Shown here: in pieces, positions 38,102-45,700 of the stretch
Layout of the letters: each line of letters starts with the position of its first letter
Position numbering within the stretch: the first letter of the stretch is position 1
Origin: an uncultured Caldilineaceae bacterium
Lineage (GTDB): Bacteria > Chloroflexota > Anaerolineae > Caldilineales > Caldilineaceae
Direction: 5' to 3'
DNA length: 64,000 nucleotides
Assembly (NCBI GenBank): GCA_951813625.1
Contig: CATOTS010000030.1
Span: forward strand, 1-64,000
Notes under the pieces: generated by a model
Databases searched by the model: none
Seen by the model: only the letters and a program-made list of their open reading frames with translations
What the model was told of the DNA's origin: nothing
Position numbers and translations under genes: made by a program

Positions 38102-39022
38102 ATGATTCTGTATGTTCAAGGAGATCTATTCCAGTCTCCAGCACAGGTGTTGGTAAATACCGTGAATACGGTTGGCGTTATGGGCAAAGGAGTTGCCTTG
38201 CAGTTCAAGCGCCATTTTCCAGAGATGTATACGAAATACCGTGATCTGTGCGAAAAGGGAGACTTCAACGTCGGAAGCCTGTGGCTCTACAAAACACCGA
38301 ATAAATGGGTGTTGAATTTCCCAACCAAGAAGCACTGGCGGCAACCTTCAAAACTAGAATATGTCGAAAGCGGGATCAAGAAACTCGTTGAGACGTATTC
38401 AAGCTTGGGAATCCACAGCATTGCATTGCCACCCTTGGGCTGCGGCAATGGGCAACTGGATTTTCCCTCACAAGTGCAACCGCTTATGGAGAAATATCTT
38501 CAGCCTCTGCCGATTGAGGTATTCGTTTACCCTGAACGCCATAATGTCTTTGTAGAGCACCTGCAACCGAAAGAGATGAGCGACTGGCTGCGTACGGAAC
38601 CACAGAGTCTGCCATTTAGCGAGGCGTGGGAAGATATCAAGTCAATTCTGGAAGATAAGAGTGAGTTTGTAACGGTAGCAAAGCAAAAGCCGTTCTTTGC
38701 TCACATCTCACACGAACCACTTGGGATTCGCGTCAAGGCGGCGGAACAGAGATATATGCTGCCATACGATAAACTGGCATCGTTATGGCAGCAGCTAAGA
38801 ACGTATGGGTTCTCGATGCGACACATTGCTCCTGGAATTGATCGTCAAGCTTCCTACGTTCTCCCGATCCTCGCTGAACTTGAATACGTCACTCCCGTCC
38901 ACTTGGCTGACGACTATAGCAACTACGGGACCGCGCCAATTATCGGTTTGCAGATTTTGCCATCAGCATTCGTTCAACGCACCAATAATGCAGCTGCGGT
39001 TCAACAGTTGAGCCTGTTCTAG
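38102..39022 (+). CDS. Macro-domain antitoxin, DarG-like
   Basis: A 306-residue protein. Residues 1-150 form a macro domain of the DarG/TARG1 kind: ILYVQGDLFQSPAQVLVNTVNTVGVMGKGVALQFKRHFPEMY, NFPTKKHWRQPSKLEYVESGI and IALPPLGCGNGQLDF. Such domains remove ADP-ribose from DNA bases. The C-terminal half (about 160-306) lacks recognised motifs and probably binds and masks the toxin, as in DarG. The toxin-like gene follows 25 bp downstream on the same strand. GC is well below that of neighbours and the pair splits two sugar-metabolism genes, so it was probably acquired horizontally. Confidence 0.88.
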   Translation: MILYVQGDLFQSPAQVLVNTVNTVGVMGKGVALQFKRHFPEMYTKYRDLCEKGDFNVGSLWLYKTPNKWVLNFPTKKHWRQPSKLEYVESGIKKLVETYSSLGIHSIALPPLGCGNGQLDFPSQVQPLMEKYLQPLPIEVFVYPERHNVFVEHLQPKEMSDWLRTEPQSLPFSEAWEDIKSILEDKSEFVTVAKQKPFFAHISHEPLGIRVKAAEQRYMLPYDKLASLWQQLRTYGFSMRHIAPGIDRQASYVLPILAELEYVTPVHLADDYSNYGTAPIIGLQILPSAFVQRTNNAAAVQQLSLF

Positions 39023-39047
39023 AGCTATTTGGCTGCGAGCAATACGC

Positions 39048-40046
39048 GTGAAGAGCGATGCCGACCAGATTAGAGCCTTTCTCAATGCTCTGTCCCAGAT
39101 GGATTGGATTAGACGATCTGAACGCCGCTGGTGGCCAAGACTGCTATTTCACTATACAGACATCCAAAACGCCCCTCACATCCTCTCGTCGGGCTACCTC
39201 TTTAGTCGACAGTATTTGGAAGATGAACGATCGTTAGTCGTGAGCAGCGGCAGCGATAAGGTACTCGCAGGAACCCATCAAAATATCAAGAATTGTGTCC
39301 GCTTATATTTCCGCCCAAAAACCCCCACTCAGTACCATGCAGAAGGGGTGAAGTCCTCACGCACCCTTTCTACTTCCACTTTCCCCGACGCTCATTGTCC
39401 CGTCCCCATATTTTTTCTGTTTGATTCTGCCGAGATACTGAGCCGTAATGGCTGCATGTTCTCCGATATAGGTCTTGCATCCCTAAATTATCAAATTATG
39501 TCCACTGCACGTGAATTGGAAAACCTGGAATGGCGCAAGATTTACCACAATGGCCGGTTTGATCGACGTAGGCCCGAAGAAGCGGATATTGCCTCGCGTC
39601 GCATGGCTGAGGTAATTGTGCCGGACCGCTTGGATCTGGAGAGCCTGAAATGGATCTATTGTCGTTCGGAAGCCGAAAAAGACACCTTGCTGCACATGCT
39701 TACCGATGCCCTGCGCTTTCAGTTTGAGAAAAGGATTATTTCGACGACCCGGAGTGAACTGTTCTACAGGCAGCACACTTACCTGGAATCAGTACGTCTG
39801 GATAGCGAGGCCGCACACCTGTCATTCTCTCCCGATACGCGGTCCAGAGGACCATTTCACCTTCAGGTGACAATCCGATCCGGCGACGACATACGCCATA
39901 TCACCGAAGACACGTTTTCTCTTCAAAGGGGCGAGTCCAGGTGGAGAGTTAATACGGGGTTTGATGACTACGAGATTGAACTTCGTTTAGACGATCATCT
40001 GATCTATCGGAATCGCCACATTGAGGTCGACGACTTTCCGTTTTGA
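39048..40046 (+). CDS. DarT-like ssDNA ADP-ribosyltransferase toxin (DUF4433) with C-terminal extension
   Basis: A 332-residue protein starting at GTG 39048. Residues about 28-200 match the DarT fold: LLFHYTDIQNAPHILSSGYLFSRQ (NAD-binding His and the PILxxG-like helix), VRLYFRPKTPTQYHAEG, and RRMAEVIVPDRLDLESLKWIYC, where the Glu of AEV is the expected catalytic residue. DarT enzymes ADP-ribosylate thymidine or guanosine in single-stranded DNA and are phage-defence toxins. Residues about 225-332 are an extra beta-rich region (FHLQVTIRSGDDIRHITEDTF, DDYEIELRLDDHLIYRN) not present in compact DarT proteins. Antitoxin-first order differs from the common darT-darG order. Confidence 0.85.
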   Translation: MKSDADQIRAFLNALSQMDWIRRSERRWWPRLLFHYTDIQNAPHILSSGYLFSRQYLEDERSLVVSSGSDKVLAGTHQNIKNCVRLYFRPKTPTQYHAEGVKSSRTLSTSTFPDAHCPVPIFFLFDSAEILSRNGCMFSDIGLASLNYQIMSTARELENLEWRKIYHNGRFDRRRPEEADIASRRMAEVIVPDRLDLESLKWIYCRSEAEKDTLLHMLTDALRFQFEKRIISTTRSELFYRQHTYLESVRLDSEAAHLSFSPDTRSRGPFHLQVTIRSGDDIRHITEDTFSLQRGESRWRVNTGFDDYEIELRLDDHLIYRNRHIEVDDFPF

Positions 40047-40085
40047 GAACTTCGTCAGCGTTACGCAAGAATCCATCTATCGCTT

Positions 40086-41138
40086 CTACACCTCCACCGC
40101 CTCGCCTCTCTCCGCCGACCGGTAAAGCGCATCGGTGATCCGTTGCACCAGCAGCGCCTGCGTCAGCGTCGTCTTCGGCGGGCGCCCCGTCCGTATCGCC
40201 GTCGCGAAATCCTCCAGCAGCGCGCGGCCGACGGTTCCGAAAGACTCCTCGCCCGCCCACAGCGTCCGCCGGACCGTACCCTCGGCGCGACTGCTCTCAA
40301 AAGAGAGGATCTCCTTCGCCTCCGCCGGCGTCATCCACAACCGCAGCGAACCGGCTTCGCCGATCACTTCCCACGAATCCTCCGCCTGCGCCGCCGTGCA
40401 TTCACCCCGCTCATAAGTGAGCGCGATCCCGTCGGCGCAGCGCACCAGCCCCGTGATGTGCGTCTCCGCATCCGATTCCGGCGCGACCGTATCGGCGAAA
40501 GCCGGTGGCACCCGCCAGCTCTGCGCCAGCGCCGTCTCCGGTTGCAGACACCAGCCGCAGATACCCAGCAAATAGTCCAGGTCGTAGCAGCCCCAGTTTG
40601 CCAGAATACCGCCGCCGTTCAGCTCGCGGCTCAGCCGCCACGCCGGCGCGGGGCTCTCCGGCGCGGGACGCGCCGGCGTGATCGCCCGGCAACGCAGCAG
40701 ACGCAGCGCGCCCAGCTTGCCCTGACCGATCCACTCCGCCGCCACCCGCGCCGATTCCATAAACTGGAACCGCGACGAACAGCAGGCCGCCACCCGCTCC
40801 CCCCGCGTCGCGATCAGCTGCCGCACCTCGGCCGCGCTGCGCGCCGCCGGCTTCTCGGTCAGCAGATGCTTGCCCGCCCGCAGCGCCTCCAACCCCAACT
40901 CGATGCGAAAACAGGCCGGCAGCGCCAGCACCACGGCCTCGATCCGGGCATCGGCCAGCAAGGCCGCGCCATCGCTGTAGACCGTCTCCACCCCATACGC
41001 CGCGGCCGTCTTCTCCGCCAATTCGCGCTCTACGTCGGCAACCGCAACAAGCTCGATCTGCTCGGACTCAGCAGCCGCCCGCGCGTGAACCGAGCCGATC
41101 ACCCCGCAGCCGATAATGCCGAGTTGTAAGCGTCCCAT
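40086..41138 (-). CDS. Gfo/Idh/MocA-family NAD(P)-dependent oxidoreductase
   Basis: A 350-residue protein started at ATG 41138 (MGRLQLGIIGCGVIGSVHARAA); an ATG eight codons earlier is in frame. The Rossmann glycine motif GIIGCGVIG opens the protein, followed by LVAVADV, an EAVVLALPACFRIEL segment and GKHLLTEKPAARS, where the Lys of EKP is the family catalytic residue near residue 95. The C-terminal half is the GFO_IDH_MocA beta-sheet domain with GCYDLDYLLGICG in place of the usual H-x-x-D motif. Members oxidise or reduce sugars, inositols or amino sugars. It is separated from the enolase-superfamily and isomerase genes by the DarTG pair. Divergent from the methyltransferase gene. Confidence 0.9.
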   Translation of the reverse strand: MGRLQLGIIGCGVIGSVHARAAAESEQIELVAVADVERELAEKTAAAYGVETVYSDGAALLADARIEAVVLALPACFRIELGLEALRAGKHLLTEKPAARSAAEVRQLIATRGERVAACCSSRFQFMESARVAAEWIGQGKLGALRLLRCRAITPARPAPESPAPAWRLSRELNGGGILANWGCYDLDYLLGICGWCLQPETALAQSWRVPPAFADTVAPESDAETHITGLVRCADGIALTYERGECTAAQAEDSWEVIGEAGSLRLWMTPAEAKEILSFESSRAEGTVRRTLWAGEESFGTVGRALLEDFATAIRTGRPPKTTLTQALLVQRITDALYRSAERGEAVEV

Positions 41139-41206
41139 CGGGCGCTCTCTCCCATGATACAATGAAAGCTGATCGCATCGGCCATCTCAAGCGAAAGAGG
41201 CCGCAG

Positions 41207-41965
41207 ATGAACACCCCCTCCCCTTCTTGGCAAAGAATCTACGCCGACGAAGAGTTCAGTTGGCTCTGGCCGCCCGCCTACGAACCCGGATCGACGCCGC
41301 CGGAACTGGAGTCGATCCTCTCCCTTCTGCAACCGCAAAATGGAGCGCGCTTCCTTGACCTCGCCTGCGGGCTCGGCTGGCTCACCATCCCGATGGCGCT
41401 GCGCGGCTACCACGTGACCGGCTACGACCTCAGCGACGCCATGCTGACACGCGCCCAGGAGTCAGCCGCGCAAGCGAACGCCGCGATCGAGTGGGCGCGC
41501 GGCGACATGCGCAGCCTGCCGGCGGACTGGACGGCCGCCTTCGATTTCGTCACTCTCACCCTCAGCGAGTTCGGATGCTTTCACGACGAGTCGGACAATC
41601 AGCGCGTGCTCGCCGAAGCGGCGCGCGTCCTCAAACAAGGCGGCCGTTTTCTCCTCGACATCGTCGTCAACCGCGACGAGCTGGTCCTGCGCGGTGATCG
41701 GACCGAATGTTTTGACGCCGGCGGCTACTTCATCTCGGACAGGGGCAGCCTCGATCTACTCAGCGGCATCTACTCGCGCGTCTTCCACTGGTATCGACAC
41801 GGACAGCGCTGCGAAATGACCTGGCAGATCCGCGCGTATACCGCGCCCGAGGTGACACGCATGTTGCAACGGGCCGGTTTCCGCAGCTCGACGCCATACC
41901 GCAACTACGCCGGCGACAGCCTCACGCGCGATAGCGCCAGCCTGGTGTTTCTGGCGCAGAAATAA
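41207..41965 (+). CDS. Class I SAM-dependent methyltransferase
   Basis: A 252-residue protein. I start it at ATG 41207 (MNTPSPSWQRIY), preceded by AAGAGGCC; ATG 41162 is a longer alternative that overlaps the divergent oxidoreductase's upstream region. Motif I is FLDLACGLGWLTIPMALRG near residue 50, motif II VTGYDLSDAMLTRA, then an EWARGDMRSLP segment with the acidic adenine contact and FDFVTLTLSEFGCF. The substrate cannot be told. The C-terminal segment (HGQRCEMTWQIRAYTAPEVTRML) is typical of small-molecule methyltransferases. Its partner genes are uncertain. Confidence 0.85.
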   Translation: MNTPSPSWQRIYADEEFSWLWPPAYEPGSTPPELESILSLLQPQNGARFLDLACGLGWLTIPMALRGYHVTGYDLSDAMLTRAQESAAQANAAIEWARGDMRSLPADWTAAFDFVTLTLSEFGCFHDESDNQRVLAEAARVLKQGGRFLLDIVVNRDELVLRGDRTECFDAGGYFISDRGSLDLLSGIYSRVFHWYRHGQRCEMTWQIRAYTAPEVTRMLQRAGFRSSTPYRNYAGDSLTRDSASLVFLAQK

Positions 41966-41983
41966 CCCGTCCCCACCAACGCT

Positions 41984-43342
41984 TCACTTGCCCGCGTCCG
42001 CCTCACACCCCAGCCCCAGCGCCGGCCCAAGCACTGCCGTTGTCATGCCCGCATGGTTCTCGCGTCCATGCCCGCGCGCGATCGCGCTGACCGAACGCGC
42101 CGAACAGCCGTGGTCGCGACCGTCCGGGAACGCCGCCCGCGCCAGCAGGAAGTAGGTGCGCGCCAACTCCAGCGCGCGTGTCTGCAGCGCGCTGTCGCCG
42201 CCAATCTCCGCGGCCACCGCCAGCGTGATCGGATTGTGGCGCCGCGCGCGGCCGTCTTCCAGCCAGCGCGGCGCGTCCGAGCGTTTGCCCACGCCCGACG
42301 CCCGCTGTGCAGGCCGCTTGAAATCCGTGTCCAGCGTAATTTCCCCTATCTCGAACGGGTCCAGCCCGCTCACGGCCGCCGCCACCGCCCCGTCGTAGCG
42401 AGTGTCGCCCGTCCAGCCCCGATAGGCCCGCACCGCAGCCGCGGCCGCGCCCGCATCGGCGTCGCCCAACTGCGTTACCAGCGGGTCCAGCACACGTTCC
42501 GCCGCTCGCCGAAAGCGCACCTCGCCCGTCTCCCGCCACAGGCGCAGGAAGGTGTTGATCGCGTCCGAACCGAGCAGATTTTCCGCCCGGTCCACCTCCG
42601 ACTGCAGGTCGGGCGCCTCGCCCATGAACGAGTAGTAGAGCGCCTTGTCCTCTTCGTCGAATTCGTACAAAACGCCATCTGCCGTCAGCGCAACCGGCAG
42701 CGCATCCCCGGCCAGGATCGCATCCGCCCACGCCCCCGCACAGGCCGCCGCCAGCTCGATGTAACGGCTCCTGACCGTCTCGGTAACCGGGTTCGACGCC
42801 GCCAGCAAACAGATATTGACGCAGCGCAGATGGTCCGGCGAGTTCAGCGCCATGCCCGGTTCTGTACGCAGCCCGTCCGCGCCGAAAAAGAGCGAATGGA
42901 AGCGCCGCCGCTCCCAGTCGAACCAGTCCGGCGCCCCGCCTGACCAGTTGCCCATGTGCTCGGCCGCGTCATCCAGCTGACGCGCCGTCTCCCCGTCCTC
43001 CGGCAGGACCCGCTGCAGCGCCCCCAGGAACAGCTCATAATGCTCCGTGCCGTGGTGCGCCTCCTGCATACGCCAGTAGCCGTGCCGCCACTGCTGCGTA
43101 ACGGTGAAATGGTCGCGTATGCGGTCGCGTTTCTGCTGCAGAAAGCGGAGGATGCGTTCGTCGGGGCAGGTGTGCAGCAGCGGCTCCCAGCCGGTCGTGT
43201 AGGTGCCCTGGTCATGCACATCGGTGGCCGGCTCTTCCGCGTAGCGCTCGACAGCTTCGTACGCCCACCCGCGCAGATCATCCAGGAAGCGCTGGCAGGC
43301 GTGCGCCAGGTCGTCCGAAGGTTCGATCAGTCGACTGTACAC
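41984..43342 (-). CDS. Hypothetical protein, possible alpha/alpha-toroid, next to fucosidase
   Basis: A 452-residue helical protein. I recognise no domain by motif; repeated amphipathic helices with Trp/His-rich segments (HTCPDERILRFL, GYWRMQEAHHGTEHYELFL, GGAPDWFDWERRRFHSLFFG) and a late LELARTYFLLARAAFPDGRDHG resemble six-hairpin glycoside hydrolase or lyase folds. No signal peptide is present. It begins two bases after the stop of the GH29 fucosidase gene, so the two are translationally coupled and probably act on the same glycan. That functional link is inference. Unknown family, but the length and coupling make it a real gene. Confidence 0.65.
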   Translation of the reverse strand: MYSRLIEPSDDLAHACQRFLDDLRGWAYEAVERYAEEPATDVHDQGTYTTGWEPLLHTCPDERILRFLQQKRDRIRDHFTVTQQWRHGYWRMQEAHHGTEHYELFLGALQRVLPEDGETARQLDDAAEHMGNWSGGAPDWFDWERRRFHSLFFGADGLRTEPGMALNSPDHLRCVNICLLAASNPVTETVRSRYIELAAACAGAWADAILAGDALPVALTADGVLYEFDEEDKALYYSFMGEAPDLQSEVDRAENLLGSDAINTFLRLWRETGEVRFRRAAERVLDPLVTQLGDADAGAAAAAVRAYRGWTGDTRYDGAVAAAVSGLDPFEIGEITLDTDFKRPAQRASGVGKRSDAPRWLEDGRARRHNPITLAVAAEIGGDSALQTRALELARTYFLLARAAFPDGRDHGCSARSVSAIARGHGRENHAGMTTAVLGPALGLGCEADAGK

Positions 43343-43344
43343 CG

Positions 43345-44748
43345 CTACGAGTCCAGTTCAATTTTGTACGTGTAGGCGTGATCGCATGGGCGTTCCTTCG
43401 GTGCGCTCATGCGCAGACCGTCGGCCTCCTGTTGCCACGCGACCGGCTCCGCGCTGCCCAGCATCGAGACGCCGCGCACGCGCCCGCCCACCGCCGAGCC
43501 GCTCCCTAGTGAGGTGATGACCGCCTCGTCGCCCGGCCAGCCGAGCACGACCGCATAGAGCGCGTCGCCCTTCTGCGTGAAGCGCATGTCCCTTGCCGTG
43601 AACGGTTGATTCTTGCGCTCCGACATATGGCCCGCCTCCACAGCCGTATCGCCCTCACCGAACCGCTCCCAGTGGCGCGTACCGTAGATCGCCTCGCCGT
43701 TCACGTCCAGCCACGCGCCCAGATCCAGCAGCAGCTGCGTCGCCTCCGCCGGAATGACCCCGTCCGCGCGCGGGCCGACGTTCAGCAGCAGGTTGCCGTT
43801 TTTGCTTACAATGTCGACCAGATCGTGGACGATCGTCGTCGCGCTCTTGAACTCGTCATCCTCAATGTAACTCCACGACTTATAGCTGACCGAGGTGTCC
43901 GTCTGCCAGTAGTGCGGGCGGATATCGTCGAGCTTGCCCCGCTCCACATCATAGACCGCGACGCCATCCGGGAACTTGTCCTTGTACTGCAGAACGGGCT
44001 CGCCGCCCCACGCCAGCGCCTGGTTGTAGTAGTAGGCCGCCACCTGCGGACGGTACGGCTCGAACTCGTCGAAGTGCCAGCCGAAATCGAACCAGAGCAC
44101 ATCCGGGCGGAAATAGTCGATCATCTCCAGCGTGCGCGCGTACCAGTTCTGAATGAAGTCCCAGCTGGCGGGCGCCTCCTCCGCGTGCGGCGGGCTGTAG
44201 AGGTCATCCAGGCCGGGATGCGTCGTATCGAAGTCGTCGGCGTAGGTGTAGTAGCGCCAGTTGAAGGCGCGGTGGCTCGAAACGCCGAACTTCAGCCCCG
44301 CGCCGCGCGTCTCCCGCTCCAACTCCTTGCACACATCCCGCTTCGGGCCCATCTGAGCCGCGTTCCAGCGCGTATGCGTGCTCGCGAACATCGGGAAGCC
44401 GTCATGATGCTCAGCCACCGGCACGATGTAGCGCGCGCCCGCCTTGCGGAATAGCTCGACCCACTGCGCAGGGTCCCAATTTTCCGCCTTGAACCGCGGG
44501 ATGAAGTCCTTGTATCCGAATTTGGATGGATGCCCCCACGTCTGTGTGTGGTGCTCGAAGTAGTTCGGCCCCTTGCGCGAGACCTCGTCGCGGTACATGA
44601 AGCGGGGATACCATTCGTTGTCGAACGCCGGCACGGCATAGACGCCCCAGTGGATGAAGATGCCCAGCTTATCGTCCATAAACCATTGCGGCACTTCGTA
44701 GTTCTGCAGCGACTTCCAGGTCGGTTCGTAGCGGAAATCGATGGTCAT
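43345..44748 (-). CDS. Alpha-L-fucosidase (GH29)
   Basis: A 467-residue glycosidase that removes terminal alpha-L-fucose from glycans. The start is ATG 44748 (MTIDFRYEPTWKSLQNYEVPQWFMDDKLGIF); longer readings lack similarity. GH29 signatures are FMDDKLGIFIHWGVYAVPAF near residue 25, RYIVPVAEHHDGFPMFAS near 115, and DVLWFDFGWHFDE near 205, whose Asp in WFD is the expected nucleophile. NLLLNVGPRADGVI near 340 is also typical. No signal peptide, so it probably acts on imported oligosaccharides. Coupled with the downstream gene of unknown function at 41984-43342. Confidence 0.94.
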   Translation of the reverse strand: MTIDFRYEPTWKSLQNYEVPQWFMDDKLGIFIHWGVYAVPAFDNEWYPRFMYRDEVSRKGPNYFEHHTQTWGHPSKFGYKDFIPRFKAENWDPAQWVELFRKAGARYIVPVAEHHDGFPMFASTHTRWNAAQMGPKRDVCKELERETRGAGLKFGVSSHRAFNWRYYTYADDFDTTHPGLDDLYSPPHAEEAPASWDFIQNWYARTLEMIDYFRPDVLWFDFGWHFDEFEPYRPQVAAYYYNQALAWGGEPVLQYKDKFPDGVAVYDVERGKLDDIRPHYWQTDTSVSYKSWSYIEDDEFKSATTIVHDLVDIVSKNGNLLLNVGPRADGVIPAEATQLLLDLGAWLDVNGEAIYGTRHWERFGEGDTAVEAGHMSERKNQPFTARDMRFTQKGDALYAVVLGWPGDEAVITSLGSGSAVGGRVRGVSMLGSAEPVAWQQEADGLRMSAPKERPCDHAYTYKIELDS

Positions 44749-44853
44749 TGCATGACTCCATCCTGGTGCATTTGCGCGCGCAAACGCGCAGTCTATTGAG
44801 GCTGTCTTGGCTTCATTCCGGTGCCATACAAACGTGGAGATCTTCCAAGGGAG

Positions 44854-45161
44854 GTAACTACTCAGCCGCAATCAGTCTGCGACCCTGAATGAGTCGAGCG
44901 AAGGTGTTTTCTCTCTCCTCACTCCGCTTTACTTTCTCCTTGCTTTTTGGACGGTCGGGCCTGCGGCCCTCCCTTGTGCGGGGGGACTCCCCCCGCAACG
45001 CCCCCCTCCAAAACCATCGCTCACCAACGGTACGTCGTCATTCCTGCTGTGCGGCTTATCCAACGTGGCGGCGGCCAATCGAATACGCAATCAGATAATC
45101 TGAATGGCGGCGGGGATGAAGCACTGGTCGAGACGGACGCTGTATGTGGCTTGGTAGTTAC
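44854..45161 (+). mobile_element. MITE family 1 (GTAA ends), copy 2
   Basis: A 308-bp element with ends GTAACTACTCAGCCGC and GGCTTGGTAGTTAC, flanked by a perfect 8-bp duplication CAAGGGAG (44846-44853 and 45162-45169). The core is at 44952-45007. Compared with the other two copies it has about 21 extra bases in the left arm. The right arm contains a TCAGATAATCTGA palindrome, also in the other copies. It lies between the fucosidase start and the crcB stop and has no coding capacity. Confidence 0.93.
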
Positions 45162-45236
45162 CAAGGGAGTATAGAGGGGTACCCCGGTCGTGTCCAATCC
45201 TTGCGGGGTGGATCTGTGCCCGCCGGCGGGCATCCG

Positions 45237-45659
45237 TCAATCGCACAGATCGCAGTGCAAGAGCTGGCGGGCCAGCAGCATGCCGAGCAGCGCGCACACG
45301 AGGCTGATGCCGTTGTTGGCGAGGATATTGGCAACGCCGGCCCAGACGCGTCCGTTCTGCCACAGAGCGACGCTCTCGACCGCGAAGGTGGAGAATGTGG
45401 TGAAGGAGCCGAGAAAGCCGACCATCATCATCAGGCGTAGCTGCGGCGAAAGCGCCAGGTAGTGGGAACCTGCCGCCACCAGAAAGCCGAGCAGCAGGCT
45501 GCCCGAGACATTGACGGCCAGCGTGCCGTAGGGAAACTCCGCCCCCAACTTCGCCGCCAGCCACAGGCTGACAAAGTAGCGCGCATTCGCCCCCAGCACG
45601 GCGCCCAGCCCAATCCAGACAACCTGACCCGCTATCGCCCTGAACCCGTCAACCGTCAT
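45237..45659 (-). CDS. crcB: Fluoride exporter CrcB/FluC
   Basis: A 140-residue, four-helix membrane protein that forms a dual-topology dimeric fluoride channel. Signatures are WIGLGAVLGANARYFVSLWL near residue 15, GTLAVNVSGSLLLGFLVA near 45 and GFLGSFTTFSTFAVES near 80, the TTFSTF being the pore motif. Only about 41 bp separate it from the stop of the M1 peptidase gene upstream, so the two may be co-transcribed; no fluoride riboswitch could be seen in that gap. Single copy here; many bacteria carry a pair. Confidence 0.93.
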   Translation of the reverse strand: MTVDGFRAIAGQVVWIGLGAVLGANARYFVSLWLAAKLGAEFPYGTLAVNVSGSLLLGFLVAAGSHYLALSPQLRLMMMVGFLGSFTTFSTFAVESVALWQNGRVWAGVANILANNGISLVCALLGMLLARQLLHCDLCD

Positions 45660-45700
45660 GCCCCTTCCCGTTTAGGCAAGCCGTCGCGCCCGCCTTCTGG

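Noticed and set aside
44947..45174. Small ORFs reading GRACGPPLCGGTPPATPPSK in the MITE core (also 59644-59865 and 5107-5301)
   Set aside because: The frames arise from the repeated GC-rich core and arms of the elements; in one copy they are on the other strand and in family 2 they are broken. Not genes.
45660..45700. Possible fluoride riboswitch before crcB
   Set aside because: The gap to the upstream gene is only about 41 bp and I could not find the conserved riboswitch elements.
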